Below are positions 32,697-37,592 of a stretch of DNA of 37,592 nt, in pieces. The DNA lies in the NCBI GenBank assembly GCA_024654305.1, contig JANLIU010000043.1:1-37592 (forward strand), read 5' to 3'. A model generated the notes under the pieces. That model was not told the origin of the DNA. It searched no databases and worked only from the letters and a program-made list of their open reading frames with translations. The position numbers were made by a program, and so were the translations under genes. The stretch's first letter is position 1. Each line of letters begins with the position of its first letter. The stretch comes from Candidatus Parcubacteria bacterium. GTDB taxonomy: Bacteria; Patescibacteriota; Minisyncoccia; Phycocordibacterales; Phycocordibacteraceae.

Positions 32697-32900
32697 TTAA
32701 TCGGTCCCAACGGGTGTGCCCAAGGTAATGCCGTGCTTCTCGGCGTACGCCGCCGAGTGTTCGGCGTCGGTACGGTACGTTGCCTTGACTGCCTGCTCAA
32801 AGAGCCACCGCTCTTCAGAACCACCACGGAACCGGAGGGTAATCTCTCCCCCGGCTTTCGAGACAATCTCCGGCTTACAGCCGAGTATCACTATCGTCAT
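32697..32900 (-). CDS. Small protein of unknown function (67 aa) with its own promoter, ribosome site and terminator
   Basis: I do not recognise the family. The protein begins MTIVILGCKPEIVSKAGGE, continues ITLRFRGGSEERWLFEQAV and ends GITLGTPVGTD. It looks soluble, mixed alpha/beta, with one cysteine and no signal peptide. The start at 32900 is chosen because GGAGGA lies 4 nt upstream, the strongest Shine-Dalgarno in the window; an in-frame start at 32951 (MWYIGIRSIP) lies before the predicted transcript start. An extended -10 (TGGTATATT) gives a leader of about 30 nt, and a strong terminator follows 21 nt after the stop. This self-contained design suggests solid, independent expression. Confidence 0.75.
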   Translation of the reverse strand: MTIVILGCKPEIVSKAGGEITLRFRGGSEERWLFEQAVKATYRTDAEHSAAYAEKHGITLGTPVGTD

Positions 32901-32904
32901 GACG

Positions 32905-32910
32905 TCCTCC
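32905..32910 (-). promoter_or_regulatory. Strong Shine-Dalgarno (GGAGGA) that fixes the 67-aa start
   Basis: GGAGGA is separated by 4 nt from the ATG at 32900. Few other genes in the window have such a site, so it supports the shorter start. Confidence 0.75.
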
Positions 32911-32939
32911 AGAATGAACTTAGGGATGCTTCGAATACC

Positions 32940-32948
32940 AATATACCA
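32940..32948 (-). promoter_or_regulatory. Extended -10 (TGGTATATT) for the 67-aa gene
   Basis: TG, one base, then TATATT on the minus strand, 39 nt before the ATG at 32900. The implied transcript has a leader of about 30 nt with the ribosome site inside it, unlike the leaderless genes. Confidence 0.55.
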
Positions 32949-32961
32949 CACGCACTAGGGA

Positions 32962-33795
32962 TTACAAGCCGACCAGTTTTGCCGAAATGTCCCAGAGCTT
33001 GTCGGCGAGCGCAGTATCATCAGCGAGAGGCGATGCGGCCGCGATTTTCTTCTTGTCGAAATATTCGCCGGTCACGCCCGCAACGTCCGGCGAAGTGGCG
33101 AGGTACACACTTGTCTTTGCACCCTGTGCCGGAGTAATCAAGGTGCGTTTGAAGAAAAAGGCGGCGATGGGATTCATCGTACGCACATTTCGCATCGTCA
33201 TCTCAGTGCCGATAACACCGGGATGAAGCGCATTCACGGTCACACCGGTTCCCTGCAATTCTTTCGCCAATTTCTTCGTGAACAAGAGCAATGCGAGTTT
33301 CGACTGCGCATAGGCTTTATATTTATCGAAAGCTTTCTTGCTTTCCAAATCATCGAAATTGATATTCCCTTCCGCATGCATAGAGGAAGACACATTGATG
33401 ATGCGCGCCGGTGCGCTCTGCTTCAGTAGCGGCAGAAGCAGATTGGTAAGGAGAAATGGCGCAAGGAAATTGACCGCGAAGTTCAGCTCGATACCATCCC
33501 TTGATTCTTGCCGTTCCTGCGGCAGAACGCCCGCATTGTTGATCAAGATATCAAGCCTGTCCCATCGTTCGGCAAATTCTCTTGCACAGGCGCGGACGGA
33601 GGAGAGCGATGCAAGGTCGCACACCAGATAGTCGACGTTGTTGTTATTCGTCTCTTTTATTATTTCTCTTTTAACCTCTTCTCCTTTCTCTCTGTCGCGC
33701 GCGGTGAAAACGACCGTTGCGTCGGTTATAGCAAGGCCTTTTACCGTTTCCTTACCGATGCCGGACGTGCCGCCCGTCAGTAAAATAATGTTCAT
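32962..33795 (-). CDS. Classical SDR oxidoreductase (retinol-dehydrogenase-like)
   Basis: This is a 277-aa classical short-chain dehydrogenase. The cofactor loop is LTGGTSGIGKET (TGxxxGIG) with FTARDREKG nearby (Arg suggesting NADP), LINNAG follows, and the active site is IINVSSS with Y-x3-K in KYKAYAQSKLAL. ALHPGVIGTEMT is the post-catalytic loop. The layout is that of RDH11-13-like enzymes acting on lipophilic aldehydes or ketones, but bacterial homologues have unknown substrates. Its ATG overlaps the stop of the HhH gene as TAATG, so it is co-translated with that gene although a functional link is not evident. Confidence 0.87.
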   Translation of the reverse strand: MNIILLTGGTSGIGKETVKGLAITDATVVFTARDREKGEEVKREIIKETNNNNVDYLVCDLASLSSVRACAREFAERWDRLDILINNAGVLPQERQESRDGIELNFAVNFLAPFLLTNLLLPLLKQSAPARIINVSSSMHAEGNINFDDLESKKAFDKYKAYAQSKLALLLFTKKLAKELQGTGVTVNALHPGVIGTEMTMRNVRTMNPIAAFFFKRTLITPAQGAKTSVYLATSPDVAGVTGEYFDKKKIAAASPLADDTALADKLWDISAKLVGL

Positions 33796-34958
33796 TAGAG
33801 AAAAATGAAAGCGCTACCCGCAAGAACGACAACGCCGAGGAAACTGAGTGCCCACGGGGACTTAAAAATCCCAGAAAAACGCGAGGTGGATGCCGGCGAT
33901 TCATAAGTCAATGCCGCCCCCGCGGCGGCGAGCTCTGTCGTCGCTACGGGGGCGCTTACTGCTTCTGCATGTACTTGAATGTTCGTCTTCGGGTTAATAA
34001 TCGTCGGCTCGACCGTCTGCACTTCATTAAAACCAGTCACGGGTCCGGAAAGTTGCACGACTGCCTCCACCGGAGACACTGGTGCTGTATAGCGAGCCGC
34101 GATGCCGCCGCCTGGATACGCAAGCGTCACCTCAGGTGCCGTCGGCAACTTAGTTATGGTTGAAGAAAAGAGAACATTCGCCTTCGGCAACAGGACCGTT
34201 CCATTCGGAACGCGAAAAGAACTTTTGTCCGCAAAAAGTGCCCAACTCGAGAGATCAAGACGTTCATTCGTGTCATTGGTAACTACAATTCCCGTATCGG
34301 GAATCTCAAGAATACGCACCTGCGCAGGCCGTACCGTGACAATGAATTCATCGCGCCCGGTCGCCTGACCATCGGTCGCGGTGACCACGACGAGATAGGA
34401 ACCGGCATAGCGATAGGTCTTCTCGACCGCGCTGCCTTCTGCTGAAGAAGCATCACCGAAACCCCACACGATTTGTGCAGATGGATCAACCGCACCGCCC
34501 TTGACCGTCGCACGCGCGAAGAGATGCAACGGCACTTCCATAACGGCATCTTGATTATTTCCTGCATCCAAAGTAAGCGCCGAAGGCGACGGCGGGCTTG
34601 TCGTCCTACTCCCTGAAGAACTCGAGCTCGTCTGCTCCTGTGTCGATGAGTCGGTCGTCGACGCGATCGGGGTGTCGGTAGTGTCTGATGCGCTCGTATC
34701 ACCAACTGTGATGAAATCTTTGAGACCGGCGTAGGTGCTCGGGCCGATACCGGTCACTTTCTGGATGTCCTCGATAGACGCAAATGAACCATGCTGAGCG
34801 CGGTAGTCGATAACTGCTTGTGCTTTTACTCCAGTTCCGCCCAGCCCGGTCAATGACATCAACGTCGCCTTATCAGCCGTATTGATGTTCACGAGCGCAG
34901 TTGCCCAAACGAATGCAGGGAAGAAAATGGCCAGTGCGAGCAATCCGGCAGTGCGCAT
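33795..34958 (-). CDS. Membrane-anchored extracellular HhH-PKD-LTD protein (ComEA-like)
   Basis: The domain order is visible. A signal peptide or anchor comes first (residues 1-20). A helix-hairpin-helix DNA-binding pair of ComEA type follows (VNINTADKATLMSLTGLG, then FASIEDIQKVTGIGPSTY; residues ~22-86). Next are a long Ser/Thr linker and a PKD-like beta domain (IVWGFGDASSAEGSAV, then YRYAGSYLVVVTATD), then a lamin-tail-like domain (ILEIPDTGIVVTNDTNERLD, LSSWALFADKSSFRVPNGT). A second Pro/Ala linker leads to a C-terminal transmembrane helix (WALSFLGVVVLAGSAFIFL). ComEA binds incoming DNA at the cell surface; here the HhH pair is fused to wall-type domains. It starts 8 nt after a VirD4-like ATPase gene, which suggests a joint role in DNA uptake or transfer. 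Confidence 0.82.
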   Translation of the reverse strand: MRTAGLLALAIFFPAFVWATALVNINTADKATLMSLTGLGGTGVKAQAVIDYRAQHGSFASIEDIQKVTGIGPSTYAGLKDFITVGDTSASDTTDTPIASTTDSSTQEQTSSSSSGSRTTSPPSPSALTLDAGNNQDAVMEVPLHLFARATVKGGAVDPSAQIVWGFGDASSAEGSAVEKTYRYAGSYLVVVTATDGQATGRDEFIVTVRPAQVRILEIPDTGIVVTNDTNERLDLSSWALFADKSSFRVPNGTVLLPKANVLFSSTITKLPTAPEVTLAYPGGGIAARYTAPVSPVEAVVQLSGPVTGFNEVQTVEPTIINPKTNIQVHAEAVSAPVATTELAAAGAALTYESPASTSRFSGIFKSPWALSFLGVVVLAGSAFIFL

Positions 34959-34966
34959 AGAAATAA

Positions 34967-36739
34967 TTATGATTCGCCTTTGAGAACTTTCCGAAGCGCG
35001 TCCTCGGGAACTTCAAACGGAGCCGATGCTCTGGTCGGCTCCCCGACCGCTTCGCGTCGGGGCTGTGCCTCCTGCTTACTCTTCTCTAACACTTCTGCGA
35101 GCGTGCCTTTAAGCGACTGCTGATTCTGCGACTGTTTCTGTTCCCTTTCCGCTCCGCTTTTTTCCGTCATCTTACGAAGAATTGCCTTCAGGTCTTCGGC
35201 GCTCTTGCTTGGCGGGGCCGGGCGTTCCATCGGAGGGCGTTGAATGAATGGTTGGGCGGGACGCTCATCCGCCGGGCGTTTCGAAAAGGTCCTCGGTTCT
35301 CCCCGTCCGGGCTCCGCCTGGCGGGGCCAGACCATTTTCTCCTCGCCCGCCGGCTTTGCATCCCTACTTTGCGAGACGCTCGGCGGCATCGCGCCTACAG
35401 GTTTGGGTTTCTTCTTCATACGCGCGTCAAAGGGTGCGGGAGCTGCGGCGCTCGCCATAAGCTCGTCCACGATGGATTTCTCAATACCCGCGCGCGGCGT
35501 AGAAAATTGTGCGCGCGATGCGGCGATGACCTCATTTCGGTGCGATACCGGCGGCGCCTCTATTGGCGGTATCGTGACTGCGGAGAATGGCGCGGAGCCT
35601 ACCCCGTCGATCATGAGTGTCATATACACCTGTGCAAAGCCTAGGCTCATAATATCTTCCTTGAGAAAGCGCGGGAAGAAAATCGGTTCGAGCACCTCGG
35701 CATCAAAGGGTCCCATGCGGAAGACGACCGTCGTACCCACGTTGCCGAAGACCGCATCACGAACCTCTTCCTCCATCTGCTCGATATACTGATTTGTGAT
35801 GATCAGATTCAATTTATATTTACGCGATTCAGAGAGGATCTCTGCAAATGTTTGGTTTGCAAAGTTCTGAAATTCGTCAACGTAGAAATAAAAATGCGGA
35901 AGCTTCTTGAGTTCTGGCGCGGGGAGATTGGCGCGACTCATGGCACCAAGGAAGAGGCGCGTCGTGAGCATCGAACCCAAGAGACGCATATTGGTCTCTC
36001 CCACAAGCCCCTTCGAAAGATTCATGATAAGGATCTTCTTCTCATCCATCATCGTGCGGATATCAAACGAAGACTTCGCCTGACCGATGATATTTCGGAT
36101 AAGCGGGTTGCCGGTGAATTGGCCAATTTTGTTCTGGATGGCCGGCGTCGCTTCCTGCGTATAACGGTCGCCATAATTAGCGAATTCCTTCGTCCAGAAA
36201 TCTTTCACAACCGGGTCCTTCACGTTATCCACCACCTTCTGCCGATATTCTTTATCGGTATACATGCGGTTCACGCCAAGCAGGGTCGCGTCCGGATATT
36301 CGAGCAGGGCAAGAAGTGTGTTCGTAAGAATGTATTCCATGCGCGCGCTCCACGCGTCTTCCCAAATCTTCTTGAAGGTCGCCATGAGCCCGCTCACTAC
36401 AAGGTGGCGCTTGTCGTACCCCACGTCTTCCATCACGTTAAAGGCGATGGGGTGCTCTAAATCGAAAGGGGCGAAGTAGACAACATCTTTGATTCGATCT
36501 TCTGGAATATAGTCGAGAAGCCGATCGACCGTTGCACCATGCGGGTCGAGGAACGCAATCCCCTCACCGTTCCTGAGGTCTTGTATCGCCAAGTTCTCCA
36601 GTAGGGTGGACTTGCCCATGCCGGTCTTCCCGATGACATACATGTGGCGATCGCGGTCCTTTGATTTGATACCGAAAGGAATGTATTTCCCGCGCGCATC
36701 GGTGGCGGCGAAATAGGTCACGCGCTCTGGATTTTCCAT
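34967..36739 (-). CDS. VirD4/TraG-like DNA-translocase ATPase with disordered C-terminal tail
   Basis: This is a cytoplasmic P-loop ATPase of the HerA/VirD4/TraG branch, known for pumping DNA through type IV secretion machines. Walker A is GKTGMGKST (residues 37-45), Walker B FYFYVDEFQ (283-291), and the sensor region is ESRKYKLNLIITNQY. FLDPHGATVDRLLDYIP and IQNKIGQFTGNPLIRNIIGQ match CPR-type members. There is no N-terminal membrane helix, unlike classical VirD4. From about residue 420 the chain is Pro/Arg/Gln-rich and probably disordered, ending in a short helix (PEDALRKVLKGES). No VirB4, relaxase or pilin gene is in the window. A TATTTC box 7 nt before the ATG may make it leaderless. Confidence 0.85.
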   Translation of the reverse strand: MENPERVTYFAATDARGKYIPFGIKSKDRDRHMYVIGKTGMGKSTLLENLAIQDLRNGEGIAFLDPHGATVDRLLDYIPEDRIKDVVYFAPFDLEHPIAFNVMEDVGYDKRHLVVSGLMATFKKIWEDAWSARMEYILTNTLLALLEYPDATLLGVNRMYTDKEYRQKVVDNVKDPVVKDFWTKEFANYGDRYTQEATPAIQNKIGQFTGNPLIRNIIGQAKSSFDIRTMMDEKKILIMNLSKGLVGETNMRLLGSMLTTRLFLGAMSRANLPAPELKKLPHFYFYVDEFQNFANQTFAEILSESRKYKLNLIITNQYIEQMEEEVRDAVFGNVGTTVVFRMGPFDAEVLEPIFFPRFLKEDIMSLGFAQVYMTLMIDGVGSAPFSAVTIPPIEAPPVSHRNEVIAASRAQFSTPRAGIEKSIVDELMASAAAPAPFDARMKKKPKPVGAMPPSVSQSRDAKPAGEEKMVWPRQAEPGRGEPRTFSKRPADERPAQPFIQRPPMERPAPPSKSAEDLKAILRKMTEKSGAEREQKQSQNQQSLKGTLAEVLEKSKQEAQPRREAVGEPTRASAPFEVPEDALRKVLKGES

Positions 36740-36856
36740 CCCGTTAGAAATAGGACGCGGACGAATCTTTCGATTGTCCGAACCCTATCCGACTATGGCA
36801 AATAATATCGATCGCTCGAGTACACGAGTCGTGGCGTCCGCGATTTCTAACGGGAT
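36738..36856. repeat. Imperfect inverted repeat spanning the ATPase start region
   Basis: Left arm 36738-36763 and right arm 36835-36856 share two blocks, ATCCCGTTAGAAAT and CGCGGACG (reverse-complemented on the right), with a 4-nt bulge (AGGA) in the left arm. The left arm contains the ATPase start codon and its putative -10, so the right arm is an inverted copy of that promoter region. Confidence 0.7.
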
Positions 36857-36868
36857 CCATCACTGTGA

Positions 36869-36874
36869 AGTATA
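36869..36874 (-). promoter_or_regulatory. -10 (TATACT) at the left end of the foldback element
   Basis: TATACT on the minus strand lies mostly inside the left repeat arm and points outward toward the ATPase gene. It is followed after 8 nt by an ATG (36860) that opens a 38-codon frame. The right arm ends in TATAGC on the plus strand, also pointing outward. Confidence 0.4.
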
Positions 36875-37014
36875 CCCGAACACTAAGAATGCCGTAAATC
36901 AGTTATTGCGTCTGGAGGCTCGTAAGTCCTACACAGCACCTCTTGATTCGAAACACTCATTCAGATATCGAGGCTGATTTAAGGACGCAACGGCATTCTT
37001 AGTGTTCGGGTATA
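36871..37014. repeat. Foldback element with 24-bp perfect inverted repeats
   Basis: Bases 36871-36894 and 36991-37014 are perfect reverse complements, beginning TATACCCGAACAC; one more pair (36895/36990) extends it to 25. Just inside, AAATCAG (36896-36902) pairs with CTGATTT (36974-36980) and TTGCGTC (36906-36912) with GACGCAA (36984-36990). Those two pairings cross, as in a pseudoknot. There is no transposase gene and no clear target duplication, so it may be a miniature inverted-repeat element or a structured RNA. Confidence 0.75.
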
Positions 37015-37016
37015 GC

Positions 37017-37040
37017 AAAATCCCGCTTATGCGGGATTTT
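37017..37040. terminator. Bidirectional hairpin terminator
   Basis: AAAATCCCGC-TTAT-GCGGGATTTT forms a perfect 10-bp stem with a four-base loop, and the A/T ends give a short U-run on either strand. It follows the 59-aa gene on the minus strand and directly abuts the foldback element, so it could end transcripts from both sides. Confidence 0.7.
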
Positions 37041-37057
37041 AAAGTGGTACCAACGAG

Positions 37058-37237
37058 TTAGATTTGCGGTGGCGGCTGAATGTTCCGCACTTCACGCGCG
37101 CGCATCGAAAGGCCGATACCGAGTACGCATGCGCCGAAGATGACCGCGAGGAGGTCGCGGAATGTTATCGGGAGCCCCGAGAAGGGCGCGAGGATGACCA
37201 GAATGCCGAGAAGAATGAGGGTGCTTGCGCGGGACAT
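37058..37237 (-). CDS. Small two-helix membrane protein (59 aa), unknown function
   Basis: The minus strand encodes MSRASTLILLGILVILAPFS followed by GLPITFRDLLAVIFGACVLG and a cytoplasmic-looking tail ending RAREVRNIQPPPQI. Two hydrophobic segments separated by a short polar turn suggest a membrane hairpin with the basic tail inside. The family is not recognised. Support for it being real: an extended -10 (TGATACACT) ends exactly 7 nt before the ATG, codon use fits the G+C-rich neighbours, and a hairpin follows 17 nt after the stop. The TGA of the upstream GIY-YIG gene forms part of this promoter. Confidence 0.72.
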   Translation of the reverse strand: MSRASTLILLGILVILAPFSGLPITFRDLLAVIFGACVLGIGLSMRAREVRNIQPPPQI

Positions 37238-37244
37238 TGGGTGA

Positions 37245-37253
37245 AGTGTATCA
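37245..37253 (-). promoter_or_regulatory. Extended -10 (TGATACACT) overlapping the GIY-YIG stop codon
   Basis: TG-A-TACACT on the minus strand, then 7 nt to the ATG at 37237. The TGA is at once the stop codon of the nuclease gene (37251-37253) and the TGn element of the promoter. Confidence 0.6.
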
Positions 37254-37517
37254 CACTGAACCCAACCCTGTTAAATACGATTTGAGGCGATTACGAAGGA
37301 ATAGTTTGCCGTGGTGGGTCTTTAAATATCGCTCACGATGCCGGGCGTCTCGTTCATCTAGACATGCTTCGTAATAAACGAGACTTAGCGGCAAACGGTC
37401 TTTCGTTGACTTAACCTTTCCTTTGGAATGTTCCTCAAATCGTCCTTTCAAATCCGAACTATACCCTGTGTAGAATTTCCCATCTTTCTTCGAGAAAAGA
37501 ATGTAAGTGTAAAACAT
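37251..37517 (-). CDS. GIY-YIG nuclease-domain protein
   Basis: This is a single-domain GIY-YIG protein of 88 aa, the small UvrC/homing-endonuclease-like fold. FYTYILFSKKDGKFYTGYSS supplies the Y-T-Y / Y-T-G pair that replaces GIY and YIG, followed by the conserved Arg in DLKGRFEEHSKG and a Glu in ARHRERYLKTHHGK. Stand-alone members are common in CPR and Bacteroidetes genomes, with mostly unknown roles in repair or mobility. G+C is lower than in the genes to its left. A 12-bp inverted repeat lies inside its 3' end and again 17 nt upstream of its start, enclosing nearly the whole gene. Confidence 0.88.
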   Translation of the reverse strand: MFYTYILFSKKDGKFYTGYSSDLKGRFEEHSKGKVKSTKDRLPLSLVYYEACLDERDARHRERYLKTHHGKLFLRNRLKSYLTGLGSV

Positions 37518-37545
37518 ACGGTTATTTGAAAGGATTTAACAGGGT
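37265..37545. repeat. 12-bp inverted repeats bracketing the GIY-YIG gene
   Basis: ACCCTGTTAAAT at 37265-37276 and its exact reverse complement ATTTAACAGGGT at 37534-37545. The left copy is inside the coding end of the gene, the right copy upstream of its start. They could be the borders of a small mobile unit or recognition sites for the nuclease. Confidence 0.6.
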
Positions 37546-37580
37546 GGTTACTATTTTCGCTTCGCTTCAATAATAACCAC
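37544..37580. repeat. Stem-loop at the right edge
   Basis: GTGGTTACTATT (37544-37555) pairs with AATAATAACCAC (37569-37580) with one mismatch, leaving a 13-nt loop. It overlaps the right 12-bp repeat by two bases. It may be a terminator for a gene beyond the window or part of the GIY-YIG unit. Confidence 0.5.
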
Positions 37581-37592
37581 AAATTCTCCCCG

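Larger units (their letters stand above)
36740..37057. other. 318-nt gap between the ATPase and the 59-aa gene: foldback repeats, no convincing conventional gene
   Basis: No protein of recognisable family is encoded. The stretch holds two successive inverted repeats (36738-36856, partly inside the ATPase, and 36871-37014) and a hairpin at 37017-37040. A minus-strand frame 36744-36860 (38 codons, MDPVRNRGRHD...) follows a TATACT box by 8 nt and ends just before the ATPase; it may be a leader peptide or chance. A plus-strand frame at 36774-36977 crosses the repeat arm and lacks support. Confidence 0.6.

Noticed and set aside
36940-36970. TTCGAAA sequence resembling a tRNA T-loop
   Set aside because: The flanking bases do not form a T-stem, and no acceptor or anticodon arm can be built around it.
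36774-36977. Plus-strand 67-codon open frame in the foldback region
   Set aside because: It crosses an inverted-repeat arm, has no ribosome site, no good -10 at the leaderless distance, and no recognisable composition or motif.
145-37517. Alternative genetic code with TGA as glycine, as in some CPR groups
   Set aside because: TGA ends many well-aligned proteins at family-typical lengths (for example yafQ neighbours, FkbM, GT-C, GIY-YIG), so the standard bacterial code fits.

Overview
The window looks like a chromosomal segment of a Patescibacteria (CPR) bacterium, most likely Parcubacteria-like. The reasons are the small uncharacterised secreted and membrane proteins, the VirD4/TraG-like ATPase beside a ComEA-like helix-hairpin-helix protein, the O-antigen ligase with a TPR tail, near-zero intergenic space, TGA used as an ordinary stop, and many apparently leaderless genes. 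Lineage is inferred from gene style only; there is no rRNA or other phylogenetic marker. No tRNA, rRNA, CRISPR array or complete insertion sequence was found.

Layout. Bases 145-3407: murB translationally coupled to a Wzy/WaaL-type ligase-TPR protein, followed by an uncharacterised secreted acidic/coiled-coil protein. Bases 4386-32577: a large surface-glycan locus. It holds a GT9, a Wzx-type flippase, a DUF2334-like deacetylase, a GT-C-like membrane protein, GtrB- and GtrA-like proteins, an AsnB-type amidotransferase, a CapE/FnlA-like UDP-GlcNAc 4,6-dehydratase, Gmd, a TylC3-type sugar C-methyltransferase, an aldo/keto reductase, two cupins, an RmlB-like dehydratase, three FkbM methyltransferases, two other methyltransferases and six GT4 glycosyltransferases plus a separate GT2. 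Most genes run on the minus strand in tightly coupled chains. Short plus-strand islands (flippase, GT-C, GT2, FkbM-FkbM-mini SDR) are embedded in them and meet the minus genes stop-to-stop. A DinJ-YafQ toxin-antitoxin pair sits at the head of the chain covering 27621 down to 22480. Bases 32697-37517: a 67-aa protein with its own promoter, ribosome site and terminator; an SDR; a membrane-anchored HhH-PKD-LTD protein; a VirD4-like ATPase; a foldback repeat region with no convincing ordinary gene; a 59-aa membrane protein; and a GIY-YIG nuclease bracketed by inverted repeats.

How the genes fit together. Sugar-nucleotide enzymes make 4-keto-6-deoxy sugars, which may be C-methylated, reduced or amidated. 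Glycosyltransferases build the chain, FkbM enzymes cap or decorate it by O-methylation, the flippase exports it, and the ligase transfers it, presumably to surface proteins or S-layer.

Most notable signals: extended -10 boxes lying 6-10 nt before ATG codons (leaderless transcription); a foldback element at 36738-37042 with crossing complementary segments; a Gmd/C-methyltransferase/AKR cassette suggesting a GDP-linked branched-chain sugar; an AT-rich, unusually short SDR; and a glycosyltransferase gene carrying heptamer repeats.
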